Below, in pieces: positions 25,663 through 33,233 of a stretch of 52,920 bases of DNA (the stretch's first letter is position 1; each line of letters starts with the position of its first letter). The notes under the pieces are model-generated. The model saw only the letters and a program-made list of their open reading frames with translations. It searched no databases and was not told the origin of the DNA. The position numbers were made by a program, and so were the translations under genes. The stretch covers positions 1 through 52,920 of the forward strand of contig CAJOKX010000004.1 of the NCBI GenBank assembly GCA_905235415.1. The letters are read 5' to 3'. The DNA is from an uncultured Lachnospiraceae bacterium. GTDB taxonomy: Bacteria; Bacillota; Clostridia; Lachnospirales; Lachnospiraceae.

Positions 25663-25792
25663 TATTCAAGTGCGCTTCGGCTCTCTTGCCGCGCCGCGCC
25701 CGGTGCTCTGGCACCATCTTCCTCAGAGCGCGGCTTCGATCTGCCGGAGCTTACTTCTGCTGCATTTATACCATATTCGGGATTCTGAATCC

Positions 25793-25823
25793 ACTATAAA
25801 AGGTGACGTTACGTCACCTTCAA
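25793..25823 (-). promoter_or_regulatory. MerR-type promoter of the rfb operon
   Basis: Minus strand TTGAAG (25818-25823), a 19-base spacer and TATAGT (25793-25798). The spacer is filled by a perfect dyad, AAGGTGACGT T ACGTCACCTT (25800-25820). The 19-base spacing with a dyad between the boxes is the known architecture of promoters activated by MerR-family proteins by DNA underwinding. The predicted leader is about 235 bases long. The hairpin could be misread as a terminator, but there is no proper T-tract. Confidence 0.75.
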
Positions 25824-25861
25824 TACCTTTTTTCAAATATTCTTCTTTTCTTTCTTCCGTT

Positions 25862-25900
25862 CAAAAACGCTGCGCAGGAGGATCCATGCGCAGCGCTTTT
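25862..25900 (-). terminator. Rho-independent terminator of glmM
   Basis: Minus strand GCGCTGCGCA, 10-base loop, TGCGCAGCG followed by TTTTTG; a strong stem about 50 bases after the glmM stop. Confidence 0.85.
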
Positions 25901-25947
25901 CCTGATTTCATGCTGATTCCATCCCGGGATGCCGGGAAGTGAGCCGT

Positions 25948-27303
25948 TTATTTCGCGGCCAGTCCCTCTTCGCGGATCACGTCGATGACCGAATCGACCC
26001 ATTTCTCGCACTCTTCCTCTGTGCCGGCCTCGACCATGACACGGATCTTCGGCTCCGTTCCGCTCTCCCTGACCAGGATACGTCCGCTGTCTCCCAATCC
26101 GTCGACGGCTGCCTGCACGGCTGCCTTGACCTTTTCGTTGGCCTGTGTCTGTGCTTTGTCATAGACCACAATGTTCTTGAGAACCTGCGGATAGATCTGC
26201 ATCTCGTCTGCCATCATGGACAGCGGCATCTTCTTCTCCAGCATCGTCTGCATCACCATCAGGGATGTCAGGACGCCGTCTCCGGTGGTCGCGTATTTGC
26301 CGAAGATGATGTGTCCGCTCTGTTCTCCGCCGAGCACATATCCGTTCGCCATCATATTTTCCGCAACATACTTGTCGCCGACTGCGGTCTGCTGATACTT
26401 CAGTCCGATCGAATCGCAGGTCTTGTAGAATCCAAGGTTCGACATCACTGTCGTGACAATCATATCATGGTCCAGATTGCCGATCTCATGGAGATACTTG
26501 CCGCACAGATACATGATCTGGTCGCCGTTGACGACCTTTCCTTTTTCATCGACCGCAAGGCACCGGTCCGCGTCACCGTCAAACGCAAAACCGACATCGA
26601 GTCCATTGTCCACGACAAACTGCTGCAGGGCCTCGATATGGGTGGAACCGCAGTGGTCGTTGATGTTGACGCCGTCAGGCTGATTATGGATGACAAATGT
26701 CTTCGCTCCGAGCGCCTCGAACACCGACTTCGCGATCACGCTCGAAGCGCCGTTTGCGCAGTCCAGTCCGACCTTCCATCCGTTGAACGCACGGGTCGGG
26801 ATCGTCATGAGATACCCGATATAGCGGTTGCGGCCGGCAGAATAGTCGATGGTTCTTCCGATCGCGTCTTCGACGGCATACGGAAGCTCGCCCACTTCAC
26901 CGTCAATATACGCCTCCACCTTCTCCTCGATCTCAGGCTCGATCTTCTGTCCGTTGGCGCGCATGATCTTGATGCCGTTGTCATAGTACGGATTGTGGCT
27001 GGCGGAGATCATGATCCCGCAGTCGAATCCGTCCATGCGGCAGCAGTAAGACACCGACGGCGTCGTCGTGACATGAAGCAGATAGGCATCCGCGCCTGAA
27101 CTGGTCAGGCCAGAACACAGGGCGTCCTCCAGCATATAGCTGGATCTTCTGGTATCCTTTCCGATGATGATCCTTGCCCTGTGATCTTCATGGTTCTGAC
27201 CGTAATACCATCCCAGATATCGTCCGACCTTAAATGCCTTCTCCGCTGTCAGCTCAACATTTGCCTTCCCGCGGAATCCGTCTGTTCCGAAATACTTACC
27301 CAT
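25948..27303 (-). CDS. glmM: Phosphoglucosamine mutase
   Basis: Interconverts glucosamine 6-phosphate and glucosamine 1-phosphate, feeding UDP-GlcNAc and so peptidoglycan. The 451-residue length is standard. Motifs: GKYFGTDGFRGKAN at the start, the phosphoserine loop GIMISASHNPYYDNG, the metal site AFDGDADRCLAVD, GGEQSGHII and the phosphate-binding VRESGTEPKIRVMVE. It lies 30 bases after the AlaX-type gene, so they probably share a transcript. Confidence 0.98.
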   Translation of the reverse strand: MGKYFGTDGFRGKANVELTAEKAFKVGRYLGWYYGQNHEDHRARIIIGKDTRRSSYMLEDALCSGLTSSGADAYLLHVTTTPSVSYCCRMDGFDCGIMISASHNPYYDNGIKIMRANGQKIEPEIEEKVEAYIDGEVGELPYAVEDAIGRTIDYSAGRNRYIGYLMTIPTRAFNGWKVGLDCANGASSVIAKSVFEALGAKTFVIHNQPDGVNINDHCGSTHIEALQQFVVDNGLDVGFAFDGDADRCLAVDEKGKVVNGDQIMYLCGKYLHEIGNLDHDMIVTTVMSNLGFYKTCDSIGLKYQQTAVGDKYVAENMMANGYVLGGEQSGHIIFGKYATTGDGVLTSLMVMQTMLEKKMPLSMMADEMQIYPQVLKNIVVYDKAQTQANEKVKAAVQAAVDGLGDSGRILVRESGTEPKIRVMVEAGTEEECEKWVDSVIDVIREEGLAAK

Positions 27304-27333
27304 TTTTTTACCCTCATTTCTTTTAAAGCAGTG

Positions 27334-28533
27334 TTACATGTCCACTATTATAAGCTTCTCAACGTGATCTGACACGTAGTTTTCGATATTTTTCCGGTCT
27401 GACGATACCGACCCCTGCAGGAAAAACGGCTTCCCGCCGCCCCGTCCATGCAGCTGTGCATTCATTTCCTTCACGAATTCCTTCAGGTCCCCGCCGGTCC
27501 TGCCGACCGCATACCGGTATCCCTCTGCATCATCTCCCGAAAATGCAAAGACCTGAAAGGATGTCTTCTCCATCACCCGCGCGGCAAGCTTCTGGAGCAG
27601 CACAGGCGTGAACTGCTTTGCAAAGATCAGCACATCCCCCTTCTGGGATAATTCATCTGCCATGCGTTCGATCTGCTCGTAATGTATGCAGATGATCTCG
27701 CTCTTCATCTGTGCCTGGTCATCCAGGACCTTCTGCACATAGGAAGCGGTTTCCAGTGTTTTGCTGCTCAGGAGGACCGAAACCTGATGGTTCTGCTCCA
27801 GCACCCCTGAGAGGTAGTTGTACGCCCACCTGCCGCAGGTCATCTCCATGCGTGTGCCGCCTTTGAAGCGTTCATGGGACAGGATCAGCACCGGGCCGAT
27901 CTCCCCGGTATGGGACACATGCGTTCCGCAGCATGCACACACGTCAGCGCCCGGGATGCTCACCACGCGGATCTCGCCGTGCAGTTCTTTCTTGCTCCGG
28001 AATTCAACCGCCTGCGCCTGCTCTTCCGTATACAGATCTGTCCGTACCGGAACGTCTGACCACACGATCTCATTGGCCCGGCGCTCAATCTCCCGGAAGG
28101 CCTCATCCGGAATCTCTCCGTCCAGATCAATCGTCATCCTGTCGCCGCTCATATGGAACCCGACGTTGTTGTATCCGAAACGGGTATGGATGAGTCCGCT
28201 GACAATATGTTCCCCGGAATGATTCTGCATCCGGTCAAACCTGTATTCCCAGTCAATCTGCGCATGTATGCGCGCGCCTTCGTCCACCGGTCGGTCGCAC
28301 AGAAGGACGATCTGATCTCCGTCCTCCCTCGTATCCAGGACACGGATCATTTCCCCGCTCCCTTCAACCGTAAGACTTCCCTGATCGCCGCTCTGTCCGC
28401 CGCCTTCCGGATAAAACGCGGACCTGTCCGGCATGATCTCCCAGCGCTCTTCCTTTTCACTTTTTCTGCAGCAAAGGACGGATGCGTCGAACTCCTTCAG
28501 ATATACGTCTTCGTAGTAGAGCTTCTGTGTCAT
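27334..28533 (-). CDS. Alanyl-tRNA editing protein (AlaX-like, with DHHA1 domain)
   Basis: Hydrolyses mischarged Ser- or Gly-tRNA-Ala in trans. The 399-residue protein shows the editing-domain zinc motifs NHSGEHIVSGLIH and DVCACCGTHVSHTGEIG, the AlaRS second-domain signature around AFYPEGGGQSGDQG, and a C-terminal DHHA1-like domain ending in GGGKPFFLQGS, which corresponds to the tRNA-binding tail of AlaRS. No aminoacylation domain is present, so it is not AlaRS. I choose ATG 28533, where the family similarity begins. Curiously the window also carries a tRNA-Ala gene, but 16 kb away. Confidence 0.92.
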   Translation of the reverse strand: MTQKLYYEDVYLKEFDASVLCCRKSEKEERWEIMPDRSAFYPEGGGQSGDQGSLTVEGSGEMIRVLDTREDGDQIVLLCDRPVDEGARIHAQIDWEYRFDRMQNHSGEHIVSGLIHTRFGYNNVGFHMSGDRMTIDLDGEIPDEAFREIERRANEIVWSDVPVRTDLYTEEQAQAVEFRSKKELHGEIRVVSIPGADVCACCGTHVSHTGEIGPVLILSHERFKGGTRMEMTCGRWAYNYLSGVLEQNHQVSVLLSSKTLETASYVQKVLDDQAQMKSEIICIHYEQIERMADELSQKGDVLIFAKQFTPVLLQKLAARVMEKTSFQVFAFSGDDAEGYRYAVGRTGGDLKEFVKEMNAQLHGRGGGKPFFLQGSVSSDRKNIENYVSDHVEKLIIVDM

Positions 28534-28593
28534 GCGCTCTTTACACCTCTCCATGCATAATGATTCATTCATGCATATCTCCAACAAGTTATC

Positions 28594-28622
28594 AGTATAT
28601 CGTGTGTATGCTTCGTTGACAA
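28594..28622 (-). promoter_or_regulatory. Promoter of the AlaX-glmM operon
   Basis: Minus strand TTGTCA (28617-28622), 17-base spacer, TATACT (28594-28599). Its -35 overlaps the opposite-strand -35 almost completely. Confidence 0.75.
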
Positions 28623-28645
28623 GGTTCGAAATCCTCGCCTATACT
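28616..28645 (+). promoter_or_regulatory. Promoter of the Cof-type phosphatase gene
   Basis: Plus strand TTGACA (28616-28621), 18-base spacer, TATACT (28640-28645), about 50 bases before the ATG. Confidence 0.75.
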
Positions 28646-28696
28646 GATTCTGACACCGCGGGTATCATCACCAGATTCGTTGACAGGAGTCCTCAC

Positions 28697-29533
28697 ATGA
28701 GTCAGAACACTGCAGGCAGGAAGATCTTTTTTACTGATATTGACGACACCCTTCTGAACACTGACAAAACGCTCAGCGACAAAAACAGGGAAGCGCTGGA
28801 TCATTTTCTGGAGCTGGATCATATTCTGTGCATGTCAACCGGGCGTGCGCTGAACGGCGCGTCCGCCCTGCTGAAGCGGCTGGACCTGTATGGCAGAAAG
28901 AATGTCCTTATCAGCAGCTTCAACGGCGGCCTGATCTATGACACACATGAAGAAAAAACACTGCTTCGTAAGACGATCCCTCTCGACACGGTGTACCGCG
29001 CTTTTGATCTTGCTTCCGATTTCGGCGTCCATATCCAGACCTACACGGATGATGCCGTCGTAACGCAGACAGACAACCATCATCTGCGCAAGTATCTTTC
29101 CATCCAGAAGCTTGAAGTCGTCTTCACCAGCGACATCCGGACGTTTCAGATGAATCCGCCCGTCAAGCTCCTGTCCCTGGACTATGACGATCCGTCCCAC
29201 CTGACGGCCTTCAGGGATGTCCTTGGGGAGCGGATGAACGGGGAACTGGACTGCTTCAATTCCAACCCGAATCTTCTGGAGATCGTCCCCAGCGGCGTCA
29301 ATAAAGGCTCCTCCCTGCATTTTCTTGCAGACTATTATCATCTGCCGATCGAAAACACCATCTCCGCCGGAGATGCAGAGAACGACCTTCCCATGATTCG
29401 TGAAGCCGGCATCGGGTGCGCCATGAAGAATGCAGATGATGCGCTGAAGGCGGTCGCCGATTATGTCACGGAGCGTGACAACAATCACGGCGGCGTTGCA
29501 GAGATTCTCGACACCTTCTGCTTCAGTCAGTAA
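28697..29533 (+). CDS. Cof-type HAD phosphatase
   Basis: A 278-residue HAD subfamily IIB hydrolase. Motif I is FFTDIDDTLLNTDKTLS, motif II is CMSTGRA, the motif III lysine is in the PSGVNKGSSLHFL segment and motif IV is SAGDAENDLPMIREAGIGCAM. A C2 cap of about 90 residues lies between motifs II and III. Such enzymes dephosphorylate sugar phosphates, FMN or pyridoxal phosphate; the substrate cannot be told here. The start at 28697 follows AGGAG; the ORF track extends 55 codons upstream across the promoter. Confidence 0.92.
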   Translation: MSQNTAGRKIFFTDIDDTLLNTDKTLSDKNREALDHFLELDHILCMSTGRALNGASALLKRLDLYGRKNVLISSFNGGLIYDTHEEKTLLRKTIPLDTVYRAFDLASDFGVHIQTYTDDAVVTQTDNHHLRKYLSIQKLEVVFTSDIRTFQMNPPVKLLSLDYDDPSHLTAFRDVLGERMNGELDCFNSNPNLLEIVPSGVNKGSSLHFLADYYHLPIENTISAGDAENDLPMIREAGIGCAMKNADDALKAVADYVTERDNNHGGVAEILDTFCFSQ

Positions 29534-29575
29534 AGCCCGCCTTCTCGCTTACAAGATTGCGTCTCGTAAATTGTA

Positions 29576-29616
29576 AAAACCTCTGTACGGCGGATTCCGC
29601 ATCGTACAGAGGTTTT
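29576..29616. terminator. Bidirectional terminator
   Basis: AAAACCTCTGTACG, 13-base loop, CGTACAGAGGTTTT: a strong stem with T-runs on both strands, between the convergent phosphatase gene and the 1,090-residue surface protein gene. The remaining 120 bases up to the latter hold a weaker GGTATTCT/AGAATACC dyad. Confidence 0.9.
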
Positions 29617-29739
29617 CTTCGAAGAATCCTCAGATTCTGTTTATGTCCCGGTATTCTTCCGCTGCGTCACGCGCATCCGGTCAGAATACCATCTCCCTGT
29701 CACGTTTCTTTATTCTCAGATACTCCCCTTGTATCGTGC

Positions 29740-32700
29740 TTATTTTCTCTTCTTTCTCCGGGACATCACAACCACCAGTACAATAATCAGTACCAGGGCC
29801 GCTCCGCCGGCAATCATCAGAGGAAGCAGCGGGCTGGTGTCGCCGGTTTCGACGGACAGGGTTGTGACTACATGGAAGGTGACTGACTTGGAAACCGTCG
29901 TTCCGTCCGCCGACCAGCTCGATCCGTCAAATACATCTTTGGCGAATGTCACCGTAAGCGTGTAGTCGCCGACTGCATTGATGGCCATCGAAGTTGTGTA
30001 CGGCGCGGAGGACCAGGATCCCGTCACGCTGCCGATCTGATATCCGACCGGTCTGTATCTGTAATCACCGGGATTGCGTCCGGACTTATCCATACCCGCA
30101 CCGATTGCGGTAAAGGACAGGGTCGCTCCCCTCAGGTATTCTTTCCCGTTTTCAAGACCTGTGATGGCGTTGTCGTTCGGATTCGGTCCGTTGTGATAGG
30201 ACGCCTGTACGGTCGCATTCGAAGCGCCCATCGTCAGGGTTGCGTAATAGTCTTCGGAATCTGCGATCACAGCGCTCCCCTTCGTAACACTCCAGCTGTC
30301 GAATTCCTTTCCTGATTCCGGATAATTCGCAGTGATTGAAACCGTTTCCCCATTCTCATAGGTACCGGAACCGGATCCGTTCTTCACGGTAAGATCATAA
30401 TCGACCTTTACCTTTTTGTAATTCGCGGTAACGGTCGCATTCCCCGCGCCCATGGTAAAGGTGGTCTGCGCGCTGGATGCGTTCGCGACGCTTCCGGAGC
30501 CTTCCACCTTCCAGGAAGAGAATTCATATCCGTTCTTCGGCGTGCCGGCCTTCAGCACAGCGGTCTCCCCTTCTGCAAGAGACGTCTTGTCCGCGCTGCC
30601 GCTCTTTACAGTAAGCGTATACTGAACCTTTTTATAATTTGCAGTCACAGTCGCATCCCCTGCGCCCATCGTAAAGGTGGTCTGTGCGCTGGATGCATTC
30701 GCAACGCTTCCGGAGCCTTCCACCTTCCAGGATGAGAACACGGATCCGGCCGGCGGCGTATCCGCCTTCAGCACTGCGGTATCCCCTTCTGCAAGAGACG
30801 TCTTGTCCGCGCTGCCGTTCTTTACGGTAAGCGTATGCTGAACCTGACTGTAATTGGCGGTCACTGTCGCATCCCCTGCGCCCATCGTAAAGGTGGTCTG
30901 CGCGCTGGATGCGTCGTCAACGCTTCCGGAGCCATCTACCGTCCAGGATGTAAACACATATCCTGCCGCCGGATCATCCGCTGTCAGGGAAGTGCTTTCA
31001 CCTTCGGAAAGGGAAGTCTTCTCTGCGCTGCCCGATACGACGCTCAGTGTATATACGTCGGCGTCCTCCTGCCCTTCATCAGGCTCTTCATCGCCTTCAT
31101 CTGCCGGCTCAAGCTGGTCATCCGAACCGTCATCTGCAGGCTGCTCCTGCTCATCCGATCCGTCGTCTGCCGGCTCAAGCTGCTCATCCGATCCGTCGTC
31201 CGCGGGTGCGCTCTGATACTGCGCCGTGAGCGAAACTTCATTCGCCGGCATCCGGATCGTCAGCTGCTCCGCGCTCTTCTGATCTTCATCCAGGTCTATA
31301 CCATCCGCAGTCCAGCCTGTAAACTGCAGGCCGTCCTTCCGGGCCGCGGTAACCGTAACCTCTGTGCCTTCCTCAACCTGTGAAGGATCCAGATCTTCTG
31401 CGATCTCCCCATCCGTCACATTCAAAGCGGATCTGACCGCATGCGGTTCACTCTGCGGTTCCGGCTGCGGTTCACTCTGCGGTTCGCTCTGCGGCTCCGG
31501 CTGCGGTTCGCTCTGCGGTTCCGGCTGCGGCTCGCTCTGCGGTTCCGGCTGCGGCTCACTCTGCGGCTCACTCTCCGGCTGTGCCTCCGTATAGGAAGCT
31601 TCCACACGGATTACTTTGTTCCCGTCCATTGCTGCAGAAGAATCCATGCGGATCTCAGTCTGCTCACTGTCTGCATCTTCTATAATCAGCGCGTCATCAT
31701 CCGTCTTCCATCCGGAGAAGACATACCCTTCCGGATTGGATGCGGCCGTTTCAATCTGCTCAGAAAACTCTCCGCCGGTATATGTGTAATATCCGGTCGA
31801 AGGCCCGTTCCATTCCGGATCAATATAATCAACATATATCTCACAGGTGTATGAAGGCGCAGCTTCCGCCGCTGCAAGAGATGCATCGTCAGCGTTCATC
31901 TCAGCGGGGATCTCATCGGCTTCTTCCGGACCGATCTGGATCACATCGTCTTCCGCATCCGGAATCAGAATCCCGGACTCAGCGCCTGCGGCATCCGCAT
32001 TCAGCTCATCTGCAAGCTCATCAAACGCATCACCGGCATCCTCCTGATCCGCGTTCTCCTGACCTTCTTCCGCAGCCGCCTGCGCATCAGGGCTCTCCTG
32101 CGCTTCCTCCTGAGGCGCCGCACCGAATACCGGCACAAACACCAGGTGATCATTCATTCCGCTGACAGTGAAGCTGAGGCGTCCTCCTGCGGCATTGACC
32201 GCGTCCGCTCCAAGCTCCTGTGCGCTGTAGAGTTCCGGTATCCCAAGCTGTCCGATCTCATCATCTGAGACCCGGTTCATGGAGCCGTCCGGCTGTACCC
32301 TGTACACAGACCATCCGGTGAATGCCTGAGAGGGATCTGATGCGGGCGTATAGTTCAGATAGACGGAAGTTCCGTTTACATATGCGGCCGCGTCGATATC
32401 GGAAGCATAGACGGTCTGGTACGCTCCGTCCTCATCGGTATAAGAGTAGGAGGCATCTCCCCTGAGCGAATAGGATGAATCCCTGCCCGGTCCGCCTGTA
32501 TACGGATCCTGCTCATCGGTTCCGGATGATCCGTATGCAACCTCCACGATACCGCCGATCGTTTCGAGCACATACGCAGATCCCATGACCGGCTCTGCAT
32601 CCGAACCTTCTGAAAACACGGGATTGCCTTCCTCATCAAAGACGGGATTGCCTTCCTCATCGAATACCTGCTCCGGTTCTCCGGCGTCCATGTATTCGCC

Positions 32701-33012
32701 CGATTCAACCGGATACTCTGTCACCGAGTAGACTCTTCCGGTATTGTTGACCCAGCACGGTGTCCCGTCATCCAGGACATCCGAAGCGGTTTCCGGAATG
32801 TCTGCGTACAGGTTGTCCGCCCCCAGATAGATCTCTGTATTGGCAATCCTGTCCCCGGGGTAGATCCTGTCCTGCACTCCATTGCCTGACAATACCTGCC
32901 CCGATGCGCCGGTCGCGTCATAGGTAACCGGATCCGCGATGGCCCCTGCGGTCATGCTGACTGCCAGGATGCAAGCTGTCAGAAATCCTGTGATCTGTCT
33001 CCTGCTCTTCAT
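29740..33012 (-). CDS. Large surface protein with InlB-type/Flg_new_2-like repeats and a C-terminal membrane anchor
   Basis: A 1,090-residue secreted protein. It has a signal peptide (ITGFLTACILAVSMTAGAIA), a roughly 300-residue beta-rich N-terminus, acidic low-complexity stretches, and several repeats of the divergent InlB B-repeat type (VKNGSADKTSLAEGDTAVLK ... SSAQTTFTMGAGDATVTANY), of which three in a row are nearly identical. A proline-rich QPEPQSEP linker and an Asp-rich PADDGSDEQ linker separate them. The C-terminus reads VETGD, a hydrophobic segment and RRKKRK, a sortase-like tail in which the usual proline is missing. Function is unknown; adhesion is plausible. The start at ATG 33012 has GAGAGG upstream. 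Confidence 0.85.
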   Translation of the reverse strand: MKSRRQITGFLTACILAVSMTAGAIADPVTYDATGASGQVLSGNGVQDRIYPGDRIANTEIYLGADNLYADIPETASDVLDDGTPCWVNNTGRVYSVTEYPVESGEYMDAGEPEQVFDEEGNPVFDEEGNPVFSEGSDAEPVMGSAYVLETIGGIVEVAYGSSGTDEQDPYTGGPGRDSSYSLRGDASYSYTDEDGAYQTVYASDIDAAAYVNGTSVYLNYTPASDPSQAFTGWSVYRVQPDGSMNRVSDDEIGQLGIPELYSAQELGADAVNAAGGRLSFTVSGMNDHLVFVPVFGAAPQEEAQESPDAQAAAEEGQENADQEDAGDAFDELADELNADAAGAESGILIPDAEDDVIQIGPEEADEIPAEMNADDASLAAAEAAPSYTCEIYVDYIDPEWNGPSTGYYTYTGGEFSEQIETAASNPEGYVFSGWKTDDDALIIEDADSEQTEIRMDSSAAMDGNKVIRVEASYTEAQPESEPQSEPQPEPQSEPQPEPQSEPQPEPQSEPQSEPQPEPQSEPHAVRSALNVTDGEIAEDLDPSQVEEGTEVTVTAARKDGLQFTGWTADGIDLDEDQKSAEQLTIRMPANEVSLTAQYQSAPADDGSDEQLEPADDGSDEQEQPADDGSDDQLEPADEGDEEPDEGQEDADVYTLSVVSGSAEKTSLSEGESTSLTADDPAAGYVFTSWTVDGSGSVDDASSAQTTFTMGAGDATVTANYSQVQHTLTVKNGSADKTSLAEGDTAVLKADTPPAGSVFSSWKVEGSGSVANASSAQTTFTMGAGDATVTANYKKVQYTLTVKSGSADKTSLAEGETAVLKAGTPKNGYEFSSWKVEGSGSVANASSAQTTFTMGAGNATVTANYKKVKVDYDLTVKNGSGSGTYENGETVSITANYPESGKEFDSWSVTKGSAVIADSEDYYATLTMGASNATVQASYHNGPNPNDNAITGLENGKEYLRGATLSFTAIGAGMDKSGRNPGDYRYRPVGYQIGSVTGSWSSAPYTTSMAINAVGDYTLTVTFAKDVFDGSSWSADGTTVSKSVTFHVVTTLSVETGDTSPLLPLMIAGGAALVLIIVLVVVMSRRKKRK
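30400..30965 (-). repeat. Three tandem coding repeats of about 207 bp
   Basis: The block encoding GAGDATVTANYKKVQYTLTVK-type units recurs three times with near-identical DNA (for example CCATCGTAAAGGTGGTCTG). These are the InlB-type repeats of the surface protein and could recombine to change copy number. Confidence 0.85.
31437..31578 (-). repeat. Short coding tandem repeat (QPEP/QSEP linker)
   Basis: Runs of GGTTCCGGCTGCGGTTCACTCTGC and close variants encode a Pro-Glu-Gln-Ser linker. The low-complexity DNA is prone to slippage and length change. Confidence 0.85.
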
Positions 33013-33163
33013 ACCTGTTTCCTCTCTTCTGCGCGGGCCTGTCCTCTTCAAACTGTCAGACGCCCACCTTTTTGGTTAATTGCATCATATCACCCGTCCT
33101 ATGCGCTTTCGCACGTATTCCTCGAAAGGTATTCTGAAGAGTTTCTTAACATGCCGGACTGTT

Positions 33164-33209
33164 AAAAACTGCCGGGAGTCCGCATATCAGATTGACGGAT
33201 TCCCGGCAG
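33164..33209 (-). terminator. Terminator of the 2,800-residue protein gene
   Basis: Minus strand CTGCCGGGAATCCG...CGGACTCCCGGCAG with one mismatch, followed by TTTTTAAC, about 25 bases after the stop codon. Confidence 0.88.
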
Positions 33210-33233
33210 ATCACTCATATTGTATCAATCGCT

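Noticed and set aside
25556-25720. Possible 53-codon minus-strand ORF in the rfb leader
   Set aside because: It runs through repeats of 32 and 33 bp, so the frame is not preserved from unit to unit, and its ribosome site would be too close to the ATG.
25800-25820. Palindrome AAGGTGACGTTACGTCACCTT as a terminator
   Set aside because: The dyad lies exactly between a -35 and a -10 with 19-base spacing and lacks a good T-tract, while glmM has a separate strong terminator at 25862-25900. An operator is the better reading.
27334-28533. Truncated alanyl-tRNA synthetase
   Set aside because: The aminoacylation domain is absent but the editing and DHHA1 parts are complete, which is the normal form of free-standing long AlaX proteins.
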